In this document: positions 46,552 through 55,693 of the stretch, piece after piece
Layout of the letters: each line of letters begins with the position of its first letter
Numbering within the stretch: the stretch's first letter is position 1
Assembly (NCBI GenBank): GCA_016711805.1
Contig: JADJSH010000008.1
Coordinates: 124,001 to 188,000 of the forward strand
Length of the DNA: 64,000 nt
Reading direction: 5' to 3'
Source of the DNA: Bacteroidota bacterium
GTDB lineage: Bacteria > Bacteroidota > Bacteroidia > B-17B0 > Aurantibacillaceae
Notes under the pieces: generated by a model
Database searches by the model: none
Told to the model about the DNA's origin: nothing
Seen by the model: the letters and a program-made list of their open reading frames with translations, nothing else
Translations under genes and position numbers: made by a program

Positions 46552-47604
46552 ATGAATAGGACTCTTTTTTATATTCTTTTATTTATCTCTTCGCTTCAAT
46601 ATAGTTTTGCGCAATTAACTGCAAATGCTGGTCCTGATGTTTGGGCATGTATAAACGGAAGTGTGGTTATTGGTGGAACACCAAGTGCAACTGGAGGTAC
46701 AGCACCCTATAAATATTCTTGGTCACCAAGTACTTTTTTAAGTTCTACATCTGTTGCTAATCCTACATTAACTGGGATTGGTTATGGAGTTACTTACACA
46801 CTTACTGTAACAGATTTTGACACGACCATCGTAACCGATGTTGTAACCCTTAACTTTGATGCAATGCATGTTTTTAATGCTGGTATTGATACAGGCTATT
46901 GCTACAACCAATCTGGCGGAGTTACTATTGGTGCCGTAAATAACAACAATACCTGGCATACATTTTCTTGGCAACCAACAGCAGGTTTAAATAATGCAAG
47001 TGCGGCTCGTCCATTGGCAAATCCATCTGTTACTACAACCTACACTTTAACAGTAACCAATTGGCTTTGTCCTGCAAATGTTTCCCAAGTAACCGTAACG
47101 CCCTTTCAACCACCTGTAGTTGATGCTAGCCCTGATACTATTATTGATGAAGGACAAACCATTACTTTAGTGGGAACTGGCGGTACTATTTTTTATTGGC
47201 AACCAGATTATAACATTAAATACTATAATACGTCTCAGCCAGATGTTTGGCCAATAACTACTACAACCTATACTTTATCTACGGTGGATCAGCATCAATG
47301 TTTTAATAGTGATATTGTAACCGTTACTGTAGCCAAAGGAGATAAGTTATTTTTTTACAGTGCTTTTACTCCTAACAATGATGGCGATAACGATTTTTTT
47401 TATATCGGTAATTTAGAAAAATACCCTGATAACAACCTCAAAATTTATAACCGTTATGGTAAGCAAATTTATAGCGCTACCAATTATGATAATTTATGGA
47501 ACGGTACCTATCTTGGTAATCAAGTTCCAACTGGTACTTACTTCTACATCTTTAATGATGGAAAAGGAGAGCAGTACAAAGGCTCTGTTACTATTTTGAG
47601 GTAG
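46552..47604 (+). CDS. T9SS type B secreted Ig-like protein
   Basis: I chose ATG 46552, giving a clean signal peptide (MNRTLFYILLFISSLQYSFAQ). 350 residues with three Ig-like units, each containing a Tyr-Ser/Phe-Ser-Trp motif (YKYSWSPST, HTFSWQPTA, IFYWQPD), then the type B sorting domain (SAFTPNNDGDNDFF, YNRYGKQIY, WNGTY, TYFYIF). The family is secreted by the type IX system; some members are adhesins. It is a shorter relative of the giant protein at 264-7097 and of the disrupted gene downstream. Its function is otherwise unknown. Confidence 0.85.
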   Translation: MNRTLFYILLFISSLQYSFAQLTANAGPDVWACINGSVVIGGTPSATGGTAPYKYSWSPSTFLSSTSVANPTLTGIGYGVTYTLTVTDFDTTIVTDVVTLNFDAMHVFNAGIDTGYCYNQSGGVTIGAVNNNNTWHTFSWQPTAGLNNASAARPLANPSVTTTYTLTVTNWLCPANVSQVTVTPFQPPVVDASPDTIIDEGQTITLVGTGGTIFYWQPDYNIKYYNTSQPDVWPITTTTYTLSTVDQHQCFNSDIVTVTVAKGDKLFFYSAFTPNNDGDNDFFYIGNLEKYPDNNLKIYNRYGKQIYSATNYDNLWNGTYLGNQVPTGTYFYIFNDGKGEQYKGSVTILR

Positions 47605-47618
47605 GCTCGTTTATTTTT

Positions 47619-47726
47619 AATAGGAACGCGGATAAAGCTGATAAGGCAGATTCACACAGATATTAAGAATAAAAAAATCCGTAACGCCTTTGCATCTGGA
47701 CTATCCGTTTAATCCGTGTTCCTATT
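47619..47726. repeat. Inverted-repeat intergenic element (aataggaacgcggat arms)
   Basis: AATAGGAACGCGGAT at 47619-47633 and its inverse ATCCGTGTTCCTATT at 47712-47726 (one mismatch) bracket 78 bases. The core includes ATCCGTAACGCC. It belongs to the same family as the element at 46319-46505. Confidence 0.6.
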
Positions 47727-48799
47727 TTCATATAATGTAATTGTCACCAATTCGTTATTTAATATTTCTTATTTTCCTTTCCATTTATTTCATAAATTAG
47801 TACAAAACTATTTATTGAATAAAGCTTTTTATATTTTTCTTTTTATAATACTGTTTTGCTGTGAAGCTAAAACACAAACCGAGTATATTACGAACGGTAG
47901 TTTTGAGCAAATTGATTCTTGTTATGGGAATTTTGCAAGTATAGGATTTGATGTTTTTAATTGGAGTGGCTGCAAAGGTTGGAGTATTCCTACAAAAAGT
48001 AGTAGTGATTTTAATGTTTGAGAATCCTATATTACGATGCAAATCCCATTAATACCAAGTTGCGGTTACCAGTTAGCTAGAACTGGACAAAATTATGCTG
48101 GGATTTTAATCGGCGATAATGGATATGCAAACTATCGCGAATATATTCAAAATAAACTAAGACACCCTCTTATAGCAACTCAGATGTATAATATTGAATT
48201 TTATTTATCTAAAGGTGTTATACCATGTACAACTAATAAAATTGGGATTAAATTCTTTAATGCAAAATACTATGATATGACAACTTATTGGCTAACAGAT
48301 TTACAGCCTTTGATGCAGAAAACAATGCAACTAATTTTATCACTGATACATTGGGTTGGCAAAAGTGAGTATGGAATACAAGGCAAATGGAACTGAAAAT
48401 TATATAGTAATTGGTAGTTTTGCTGATAGTTTAAACTTAACATTAGAACCATATGGTTGTGATACAACTGGATCTCAGGCTATGTTTACGGTATAGGATA
48501 TTTTTTCATTGATGATGTATCTATAAAAGAAATGAACCATTGGCCCCAGTAATACCAAATGTATTCACCCCTAATGGCGATGGCGTAAATGATGTTTTGA
48601 GATGTGACTTTAGCGCCTTTAAAATGTGAATTGTTCGATATATAATAGATGGGTAATTTTGATTTTTCAATCTAATAAACAAATTATTCAATGGGATGGC
48701 AGAACAACTTCAGGTATTAACTGTGAAGACGGCATATATTTTTATTGTATAGAAACAGAGACAGAAAAATATAAAGGGCATATTCAGTTAATAAGATAA
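47716..48799 (+). pseudogene. T9SS type B secreted protein, disrupted by one stop and at least four frameshifts
   Basis: The N-terminal part has a hydrophobic signal (FYIFLFIILFCCEAKTQ) and TNGSFEQIDSCYGNF, which is the usual opening of a gliding-motility-associated protein. A TGA interrupts at 48019-48021 but the same frame resumes (ESYITMQIPLIP). Further pieces in other frames (DAENNATNFITDTLGW, ENYIVIGSFADSLNLTLEPYG, FFIDDVSIKE) lead to the type B sorting domain (IPNVFTPNGDGVNDVL, IYNRW, QWDGRT), ending at 48799. Five or more separate lesions in about 1 kb make this either a true decaying gene or a very poorly called stretch. The exact start is unclear. Confidence 0.65.
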
Positions 48800-48895
48800 A
48801 ACCCCAATTGTCAATAACTCGTTATTTAATATTTCCATCTTTTTAACTGCTTCATCAAAAAAAAACTTAAGTTTATAGGCTTATTTTTTTGAATA

Positions 48896-50404
48896 GTGGA
48901 AGAAACTCAAGAACCAATATCTACCCGTCAACTTTATCCTTATCAGGAAGAAGCGGTCACAACTATTTTCAATAAATTAAAGGAAGCAAAGCCTAACGAA
49001 AACATTTTATTTCAATTACCAACAGGTGGTGGTAAAACCATCATCTTTTCTGAAATTGCTAAACGTTACATCAATCACTTTAATCGTAAGGTGTTAATCT
49101 TAACGCATCGTATTGAGTTAAGTAAGCAAACATCAGATGTTTTAGTGGGCATTGGTATTAAAAACAAAGTTATTAATAGTGAGGTTAAAAACTTAGCACA
49201 GCAAACCGATTACCAAAGTTTTACCGCTTTAGTAGAGACTTTAAATAACCGTTTACAAGAAGACGAACAGTTTTTAGAAGATATTGGTTTAGTAATTGTG
49301 GATGAGGCTCACTACAATTCGTTCCGTAAAATATTTCATTATTTTGAGAACGTTAATATTTTAGGAGTAACCGCAACACCTTTAAGCAGCAATAAAAAAT
49401 TACCACTTTACCAAACTTACAAAGAAATTATTGTAGGCGAAAGCATCTCCTCATTAATTGACCAAGGCTTTTTAGCTGAAGGCGTTACCTACTCCAACGA
49501 CGTTAATATTAGTACGCTAAAAGTTGGTAACAATGGGGAATTTACTACTGGCTCGCATGAGATATTATATTCTCAAGCGATGATGCAAGGTAAATTGTTG
49601 GATGCTTATGAGGAAATTGGAAAAGGCACTAAAACCTTAATTTTTAACGCCGGTATTTTAACGAGTATTGCGGTTTATAATTTATTCAAATCAAAAGGCT
49701 ACCCTATTCGTTATTTAGATAGTACGTTTAGTGATAGAGATAGAGCAGAAACTTTAGATTGGTTCAGGAATACAAAAGATGGCATTTTAAGTTCGGTAAG
49801 TATTTTAACTACTGGTTTTGATGAGCCCGAAGTAGAAACCATTATCTTAAACAGAGCTACGAAGTCATTAACCTTGTATCATCAAATGATTGGGCGTGGC
49901 TCTCGTGTATTGCCTCATAAAAAGAAATTTAATATTGTTGATTTAGGTAATAACTCTCGTCGTTTTAATTTATGGCAATTCCCTATTGATTGGAAACATG
50001 TGTTTGTAGCACCTCACATGTATTTGGAGCAACGCTATAAAGATGAGTGGGATTATGAATTAGAAAACGATTACGAATTACCAGAAGATATTAAAGCTCG
50101 TTTTTTAAATTCATCCGCAGAGGCATTTATAGTGCGTGAACGTTATTTACAGTGTTTACGTAAAGGATTAAAACCTCAATTAGTGTTAGATCAATCTTTG
50201 GATGATCATTTTGGGCGTATAAAAGATAATGCCGCGGATTTTGATGAAGCATTTGAGTTATTTGATTTATTGAGCGAAGAGGTAAAATACCGAGTGAAAC
50301 AATTCTCTAAATGTATTAATGCCACTAATAATTACACGGATTATCAAACACAAACCTATAGCAGTAAATTGCGCCGCCGTTTAATTGGTTGGTTTGTAGA
50401 GTAA
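48896..50404 (+). CDS. DEAD/DEAH-box helicase (superfamily 2, type III restriction/UvrB-like fold)
   Basis: 502 residues starting at GTG 48896. Motif I is LPTGGGKT near residue 41, motif II is DEAHYN, motif III TATP and motif VI QMIGRGSR, all in the order expected for an SF2 ATPase. The C-terminal 120 residues are a helical domain without known motifs. Such stand-alone proteins are annotated as DEAD/DEAH helicases of unknown substrate; no methylase or restriction partner is next to it, so I do not call a restriction system. TATTTTTTTG, a stretched -7-like box, sits four bases before the GTG. Confidence 0.85.
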   Translation: MEETQEPISTRQLYPYQEEAVTTIFNKLKEAKPNENILFQLPTGGGKTIIFSEIAKRYINHFNRKVLILTHRIELSKQTSDVLVGIGIKNKVINSEVKNLAQQTDYQSFTALVETLNNRLQEDEQFLEDIGLVIVDEAHYNSFRKIFHYFENVNILGVTATPLSSNKKLPLYQTYKEIIVGESISSLIDQGFLAEGVTYSNDVNISTLKVGNNGEFTTGSHEILYSQAMMQGKLLDAYEEIGKGTKTLIFNAGILTSIAVYNLFKSKGYPIRYLDSTFSDRDRAETLDWFRNTKDGILSSVSILTTGFDEPEVETIILNRATKSLTLYHQMIGRGSRVLPHKKKFNIVDLGNNSRRFNLWQFPIDWKHVFVAPHMYLEQRYKDEWDYELENDYELPEDIKARFLNSSAEAFIVRERYLQCLRKGLKPQLVLDQSLDDHFGRIKDNAADFDEAFELFDLLSEEVKYRVKQFSKCINATNNYTDYQTQTYSSKLRRRLIGWFVE

Positions 50405-50588
50405 AAACCTTGCATTTATTTTATTTTCTAAGCTTATCATACGCTTTGGGGTGCAATTTTTTCGGCGGTATGCAGATTTTAGAGCGAGAAAGATTGAAGT
50501 TGGTCTCTTGGGTTTTGGTTCTTTTTGCCAAGAAAAAGAACAATAAAACATTTTATTATTAAGTCAAATGCTCTTATCTGCATAACAC

Positions 50589-50618
50589 TTGTATTTAATA
50601 CCGATTATTGTAAATTTG
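50589..50618 (+). promoter_or_regulatory. Sigma-AB-type promoter (TTG-N19-TAAATTTG)
   Basis: TTG at 50589-50591, 19 bases, then TAAATTTG at 50611-50618. Both parts and the spacing match the Bacteroidota vegetative consensus. It lies 13 bases before the ATG of the second dihaem peroxidase. Confidence 0.65.
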
Positions 50619-50631
50619 ATTCATCATAAAA

Positions 50632-51635
50632 ATGAAAATTACTTCTGATATTTTCTTCTTTTGTTTTTATTACGTCATGTTCGGTTGATCCTGAAATTAA
50701 ACCAATTATTGGCGAGGATGATGTAAAAGAGATTATACCGCCAGGATGGCCTGCTCCTGTTTATACCTACAGTACCAATACCTTAACCGCCGATGGCTTT
50801 ACATTAGGTAGAACTTTATTTTACGATCCTATTTTATCTTTAGATAATACTATTTCCTGTGGTTCTTGTCACCAACATTTGCTTTTTCTTCTGTCATGAA
50901 GCCATGGTATCATGGTTTATTAGGTAATAGAAATGCACCGTACTTCAAAATTTAAACTGAGTCCCACATTATGGCGGCATCTAAATATTGAAGTATGCCA
51001 TTAGCACCCATCACTAACCCAGTTGAAATGAATGAAACGATGAACAATGTGGTGGCTAAACTATCATCAAGTGGTAAGTATAAACAGTTATTTACAAAAG
51101 CCTTTGGTAGTGATTTGGTTAATTCTCAGCGTATTTTTAGAGCTATTGCCCAATTTATGGGAACGATGTATTCATACAATAGTAAGTACGATCTAGTTAA
51201 ATCGGGTAAAGAAATTTTACAGCGCAAGAAGAAAGGGTTATAATTTATTTGTTCAAAAATGTGCTTCTTGCCATACTGAGCCTTTATTTACAGATTATCA
51301 GTTTCGTAATAATGGCTTAAGTGTTAATGTAGCCTATAATGATAGTGGTAGAGCCCATATTACTGGAGCTGCCGCAGATAGGTATAAATTTAAACGCCTC
51401 TTTACGAAACATTGAAAAATCGGAACCATACATGCATGATGGACGTTTCACAAGTTTAAACCAGTGTTTAGAGCATTATAATTCTGGAATTGTGGCAAGT
51501 CCCACTTTAGAAACACAATTAGTGGGTGGCATTCCATTAACTCCTCAAAATAAAGCCGATTTAATTGCCTTTTTAAAAACCTTAACCGACACCAAATATT
51601 TAACTGATACCCGTTTTTCTGACAATAACTTTTAA
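50632..51635 (+). CDS. Second dihaem cytochrome-c peroxidase/MauG family lipoprotein, multiply frameshifted
   Basis: The reconstructed protein begins with a lipobox (FVFITSCS), then PPGWPAPVYTYSTNTL, LGRTLFYDPILS and a first haem site CGSCH. After several frame changes come LAPITNPVEMNETMNN, FRAIAQFMGTM, a second haem site in FVQKCASCH (with one base off) and PYMHDGRFTSLNQCLEHY, ending in AFLKTLTDTKYLTDTRF. These are the MauG landmarks in the right order. A consensus promoter precedes it. At least four indels and two stops interrupt the frame, so it is either a sequence-error zone or a recent pseudogene. It resembles the MbnH-like gene at 39463-40484. Confidence 0.65.
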
Positions 51636-51646
51636 TTCAATTTCAA

Positions 51647-52024
51647 ATGAAATCTACTCTTTTAAAATTATCGTTTATCCTTTTATTATTGAGCGTTACA
51701 GTTTCTTGTAAAAAAAATCAAGTTGGTGGAAAAGCCACTTTAAAAGGAGTAGTTGAACATCACGGAGTGCCAATTCCTAACGCGGTAGTTTATATAAAAT
51801 AATACCACTGAATTTCCTGGCGAAGACGGTACCACCTACAATACCTCGGTTGCTGCGGACGATCAGGGAATTATTCTATCAATTTTTATAAGGGTTCATA
51901 CTACGTCTATGCCGTGGGTTTAGATATGAATATTCCTTATCCTTACACAGTAAGTGGTGGGATGTCTCTTTCTATCCGAAATAATGAAAATTTAACCAAA
52001 GATATAGCTGTTACGGAAGAGTAA
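51647..52024 (+). CDS. Carboxypeptidase-regulatory-like lipoprotein, two frameshifts
   Basis: The lipobox is SVTVSCKK after a signal helix. The mature part (GKATLKGVVEHHGVPIPNAVVYIK) is the start of a carboxypeptidase-regulatory-like beta sandwich. The frame breaks at about 51799, where one A seems missing (ATAAAATAATACC), continues as NNTTEFPGEDGTTYNTSVAADDQG, breaks again at about 51870, and resumes as YSINFYKGSYYVYAVGLD to the stop at 52024. It follows the second dihaem peroxidase by 11 bases, so it is likely its partner lipoprotein. Function unknown. Confidence 0.6.
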
Positions 52025-52114
52025 TGAGCGTTTTTAGGTTGAAAAGTGCCCTATTTTCTTTTTTTATAAGTAGATAATTTTATTTATCTTCGCAACTCAA
52101 AATTTTAATTTAAT

Positions 52115-52873
52115 ATGTCTGAAGAAATCGAACAAATTGAGCAAGTAGAAAGTAGTAATGTTGTTAAACCATCATCCATTAAAAAATCATCTTCAAATAA
52201 CATGGATTTTGGTGGCTTAGAAGTGTTTTACGAAAAAAACAAGAAGGCTGTTACTTATGGTGGTGGCGCTATTTTAGCTATTGTAGTACTTTTCAGTTTC
52301 TATAAATTTTACTGGTTACCTGGTCAAGAAAAAGAAGCAAATAACGAAGCTTTTTTTGCACAAACTTACTTCGAAAAAGATAGTTTTTTAGTAGCTTTAA
52401 ATGGTGGCTTAAATGTTCAAACAGCTGATGGACCTAAGACTATGATGGGTTTTAATGAAATTGCGGATAATTTTGGCGCTACCAAAACTGGTAATTTAGC
52501 TAACTATTATGCAGGTATTTGTTTATTACGTACTGGTAAATTTGCTGAAGCTATTGAGGCTTTAGAGAAATTTAATGGTAAAGATGAAATGGTTGCACCT
52601 GTTGCTACTGGAGCAATTGGCGATGCAAACATGGAGTTAAATAATATTGACGAGGCTATTAAATTTTATTTAAAAGCAGCTGAACAATCAAATAATGATT
52701 TTACAACTCCTATTTACTTGAAAAAAGCAGCTTTTGCATACGAGCAAAAAGCTAATTACACAGAAGCTTTAGCGACTTATGAGCGTTTAAAAAACGAATT
52801 TGCTAAAAGTAGCGAAGCTCGCGAAGTAGATAAATACATTGCAAGAGTTAAAACTTTAGGAAACATTCAATAA
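52115..52873 (+). CDS. Single-pass membrane TPR protein (YfgM-like topology)
   Basis: 252 residues. A polar N-terminal tail (about 45 residues) precedes one transmembrane helix (AVTYGGGAILAIVVLFSFYKFYW), then a C-terminal TPR domain (LANYYAGICLLRTGKFAEAIEALEKF, IGDANMELNNIDEAIKFYLKAAEQ, AFAYEQKANYTEALATYERL) outside the cytoplasm. This matches the arrangement of the SecYEG-associated chaperone YfgM, but sequence identity cannot be judged. A TATCTTCG box lies about 20 bases upstream. ribH follows after a terminator. Confidence 0.75.
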   Translation: MSEEIEQIEQVESSNVVKPSSIKKSSSNNMDFGGLEVFYEKNKKAVTYGGGAILAIVVLFSFYKFYWLPGQEKEANNEAFFAQTYFEKDSFLVALNGGLNVQTADGPKTMMGFNEIADNFGATKTGNLANYYAGICLLRTGKFAEAIEALEKFNGKDEMVAPVATGAIGDANMELNNIDEAIKFYLKAAEQSNNDFTTPIYLKKAAFAYEQKANYTEALATYERLKNEFAKSSEAREVDKYIARVKTLGNIQ

Positions 52874-52890
52874 TTACAACAATAACAATT

Positions 52891-52921
52891 AAAAAAAGGT
52901 GATGTGATATCACCTTTTTTT
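52891..52921. terminator. Intrinsic terminator between the TPR gene and ribH
   Basis: AAAGGTGAT-GTG-ATATCACCTTT hairpin with A and T runs on both flanks. Strong and symmetric. Confidence 0.85.
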
Positions 52922-52941
52922 GTTTTAAATAAGATACAATT

Positions 52942-53457
52942 ATGGCAAGTGAATTAAAAAATTTATCCGCGTTCGAAGGTTCTGATGTACCAAACGCTGC
53001 AGATATGAAATTTGGTATTGTTTGGGCAGAATGGAACCATGCCATTACGAGTGGTTTAATGAAAGGTGCTCATGATACGTTATTAAAGCATGGAGCAAAG
53101 CCCGAGAACATCGTTACTAAAACTGTACCTGGAGCGTTTGAATTAACACTTGGTGCGCAATACATGGCTGAATTAGGACAAGTTGATGCTATTATTTGTA
53201 TTGGTTGTGTAATTCAAGGAGATACGAAGCATTTCGACTTTATTTGTGATGCCGTAGCTAAAGGAATTACTAACTTAAATTTAAAATACAATAAGCCATT
53301 TATTTTTGGCGTACTAACCGTTAATACTCAAGAGCAAGCGGAAGATAGAACTGGCGGAAAACACGGTAATAAAGGAGATGAGGCTGCTGTAACTGCTATT
53401 AAAATGTTAGGACTTAAAAATAGTTTTGAATTAGGTAAAGGTAAGATTGGCTTTTAA
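52942..53457 (+). CDS. ribH: 6,7-dimethyl-8-ribityllumazine synthase
   Basis: Condenses the ribitylamino-uracil and the butanone phosphate to lumazine, the penultimate riboflavin step, in the cytosol. The 171 residues include FGIVWAEWNHAIT (substrate site), VPGAFELTLGAQYMAE, CIGCVIQGDTKHFDFI with its catalytic His-containing loop, and PFIFGVLTVNTQEQAEDR. Length and motif order are standard. Its stop overlaps the convergent outer-membrane gene by four bases. No FMN riboswitch was seen upstream, only the shared spacer after the terminator. Confidence 0.95.
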   Translation: MASELKNLSAFEGSDVPNAADMKFGIVWAEWNHAITSGLMKGAHDTLLKHGAKPENIVTKTVPGAFELTLGAQYMAELGQVDAIICIGCVIQGDTKHFDFICDAVAKGITNLNLKYNKPFIFGVLTVNTQEQAEDRTGGKHGNKGDEAAVTAIKMLGLKNSFELGKGKIGF

Positions 53458-54293
53458 AAAGTAGCTCCAATAGTCATGGTTAGCTGACCTGTAAAAAAGT
53501 GGTGATTCGATCTTCCACCGCCTTTTCCCAATATAAAACCTCTTCTATAATCGGCATAAGAGCCTTTTCCAACAAATTCAAATACACCATATTTTAAAAA
53601 TTCAATTCTAATTCCTCCTTCAGCACCAACTATCCATCCTGCTAAGTTCCAGTTGTTGTTAACGCGGGTACCGTAAATGGTAACATCTGTACGTGGAATA
53701 ACAACCCCAGCACCAGGCTTACCAATTAAACCAATATTAAAATACTTTGAAGGCTCGTAAAATTTCCAACGTTTTATAAAGTTTATCATCCAAAAATTTG
53801 CCCCATCTGTATGTTCGTAATGTAAAAAATTACTAGGATCTAAAACAGTATCCTTGTCAACATAATTACCGTTAAAAGTCCCTTGCACATGTACAGTTTG
53901 ATAATTATCAACCACATATTTTGTGTGGTCGTAGTTTAACTCAATACCAAAATCTTGTTTATTGTTAAAATAATACCCTACTCTGGCCACAAATTGAGGA
54001 ATAGTGATGTTTACTACATCTGGAATATCCTCAAAATCTGGTCTATCTTGAGCTGTAGCTTCATAGATAGTGAAATCATAATCATGATAACGTCCTGTTT
54101 CTGGATAATAGGTATTTGAACGATCCTTAAATTGAATGGTACTTTTACTGTATTTAGCTCGGGTATAACCCCATAAAAAATAAAAATCACCTTTTTTCTT
54201 GCCTGACGATACAGTTGAAGTACTAGCAGTTTCCGTTTGCGCAAAAGCTGATATAGATAAAAAAGACAACAGCAATAAGATACTAACTTTCAT
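53454..54293 (-). CDS. Outer-membrane beta-barrel-like protein, unknown function
   Basis: I start at ATG 54293 (MKVSILLLLSFLSISAFAQ), because it overlaps the tsaE stop as TAATG. The 279 residues alternate hydrophobic and aromatic positions in short strands (FYFLWGYTRAKYSKST, QFVARVGYYFNNKQDFGIELNY, YFNIGLIGKPGAGVVI, FFTGQLTMTIGATF) and end in Phe, which is typical of outer-membrane barrels. I recognise no ligand or family. It is convergent with ribH. Confidence 0.7.
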   Translation of the reverse strand: MKVSILLLLSFLSISAFAQTETASTSTVSSGKKKGDFYFLWGYTRAKYSKSTIQFKDRSNTYYPETGRYHDYDFTIYEATAQDRPDFEDIPDVVNITIPQFVARVGYYFNNKQDFGIELNYDHTKYVVDNYQTVHVQGTFNGNYVDKDTVLDPSNFLHYEHTDGANFWMINFIKRWKFYEPSKYFNIGLIGKPGAGVVIPRTDVTIYGTRVNNNWNLAGWIVGAEGGIRIEFLKYGVFEFVGKGSYADYRRGFILGKGGGRSNHHFFTGQLTMTIGATF

Positions 54294-54724
54294 TATGAAT
54301 TTTTTATAGATTCGGCGCAAAGATAGCGATTATTGTTTTCGATTTTTATGATAATTCTCAGATAAGAATCTAAAAATGGAAGCGCTAATTCGGGCCACTC
54401 AATAAACAAATAATTGCCAGAGTCAACATAGTCTTCAAAGCCAATTTCAAACAACTCTTCAGATGATTTTAATCGGTACAAATCAAAGTGATACAGTTTC
54501 GATTTTGAATTAGTATGATATTCATTTACAATTGAATAAGTAGGACTACTCATAGTATCAGTTACGTTTAAAAACTCACATAACGATTTTATAAAAGTAG
54601 TTTTACCTGAGCCCATTGGAGCCTCAAATAAAAAAATATGTTGATCCTTTGCAAAATGGATGAGTTGTTTTGCTGCTTCATGATGAAGCGACATATCTGA
54701 TATATCTAGTCTAATAAATTCCAT
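54293..54724 (-). CDS. tsaE: tRNA threonylcarbamoyladenosine biosynthesis ATPase TsaE
   Basis: Part of the TsaBDE machine that installs t6A at position 37 of ANN-reading tRNAs. 143 residues with Walker A PMGSGKTTFIKSL at 36-48, the switch region SSPTYSIVNEY, and the FHFDLYRL-type strand (LYHFDLYRLKS), followed by the IEWPELA motif. All key landmarks of TsaE are present and length is normal. The next gene starts at its stop codon. The WG-repeat gene upstream is 41 bases away on the same strand. Confidence 0.95.
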   Translation of the reverse strand: MEFIRLDISDMSLHHEAAKQLIHFAKDQHIFLFEAPMGSGKTTFIKSLCEFLNVTDTMSSPTYSIVNEYHTNSKSKLYHFDLYRLKSSEELFEIGFEDYVDSGNYLFIEWPELALPFLDSYLRIIIKIENNNRYLCAESIKNS

Positions 54725-54765
54725 CTCTATCCTTTAATATGCACTATATAAATAAGTTTCCTTAT

Positions 54766-55680
54766 CTAACTTCTGTGTTTTTTTTGAGTCAACAAATCAA
54801 TTACATACAAATTATTATTTTTAATAAGTGCAGCTTTATTATTTTTTAAATAACGAATGCTTTCACCATCTAAATAATAAGTTTCTCCTGTTTTTGTGTT
54901 TTCAACAATAAACTCTTCGCGTGGTGAATAGGATTTTATAATGTGCAATGTTTTTGAAGAGAACTCAATATGTTTTATGCTTGAATAAATTAATTTTCCT
55001 TTGTAGTTAAATACATCATCATTAAGTTTAGCATCAAAAACGGCGCTACAACAATATATTGAGCTATCTTCTTTATTAATATTGATTGTATGGTACTTAC
55101 ATTTTACAACCTGAAAACCTGTCGAATCAATTAAGCCTTTAATTCGGACAACTTTTTTCTCGAATTTTGAATAGTTTTCTGTTTCAAAATAACCTTTGGC
55201 TTTTGTTTCAGTAATATTATCAAATCCAGAAGATAATTGCTTTCCGTTTTTATTCAGTAAATACAATTTACCTTGAAACAGTATTTTAAAATAGTTAGAA
55301 GAATCTCTATAACTTAAATGTAATTCCTGTTGATGTGGAAAGATGAACATACTATCTGGAAAATGCTCTGCTAATATTTTTATTTTTTTATTTTTTAAAT
55401 TAACATAATAATAATCATATAAATATTCTTCTTCTCCAGTTATTGGATTTACTTCTTTATTAAACTGACTTTTAGAAGCCACTAATGCTACCTGACCAGT
55501 TTTATCAAAAGCAAAAGCTGTATCATATTCTGGCACAATAATTATTTTAGAGCCTTTTTTATAACCCCATTTATTATTTTCTTTAAATGGAATTACGCTC
55601 TGAGAAATAAGCAGAGTGTTTAAAATAAAAACAAATAGTATGACAAAATTGGCTTTGATAAAAGATGATTTTATGATAAT
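54766..55680 (-). CDS. WG-repeat-containing secreted protein (start codon unusual)
   Basis: A GTG at 55536 opens the safest frame (256 residues), but the frame continues upstream through KWGYKKGSKIIIVPEYDTAFAF, a WG-repeat motif, and through a signal-like segment (FVILFVFILNTLLISQS) to about 55680, with no ATG, GTG or TTG. The first codons available are ATT, ATC and ATA. Either the gene uses a rare start, or the true ATG has been miscalled. The body is beta-rich with no other motif that I recognise; WG repeats form extended beta arrays in secreted proteins. Function unknown. Confidence 0.55.
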   Translation of the reverse strand: MIIKSSFIKANFVILFVFILNTLLISQSVIPFKENNKWGYKKGSKIIIVPEYDTAFAFDKTGQVALVASKSQFNKEVNPITGEEEYLYDYYYVNLKNKKIKILAEHFPDSMFIFPHQQELHLSYRDSSNYFKILFQGKLYLLNKNGKQLSSGFDNITETKAKGYFETENYSKFEKKVVRIKGLIDSTGFQVVKCKYHTININKEDSSIYCCSAVFDAKLNDDVFNYKGKLIYSSIKHIEFSSKTLHIIKSYSPREEFIVENTKTGETYYLDGESIRYLKNNKAALIKNNNLYVIDLLTQKKHRS

Positions 55681-55693
55681 TAAAGATAGAAAT

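Noticed and set aside
48896..50404. Part of a restriction or phage-defence system
   Set aside because: The helicase has no methylase, nuclease or defence-type neighbour in the window; the adjacent genes are secreted proteins and a dihaem peroxidase.
50440..50540. Fourth copy of the dispersed palindromic repeat after the helicase gene
   Set aside because: Only TTCGGCGGTA and AAAGATTGAAG fragments match; the conserved GCGTGAGGGATTG core and right arm are absent.
48019..50957. TGA read as tryptophan, suggested by TGA at 48019 and around 50956 where conserved residues are expected
   Set aside because: TGA is used as the normal stop in intact genes here (the MbnP-like gene, prmC, a TPR gene), and the same two genes carry many frameshifts, so errors explain the sites better.
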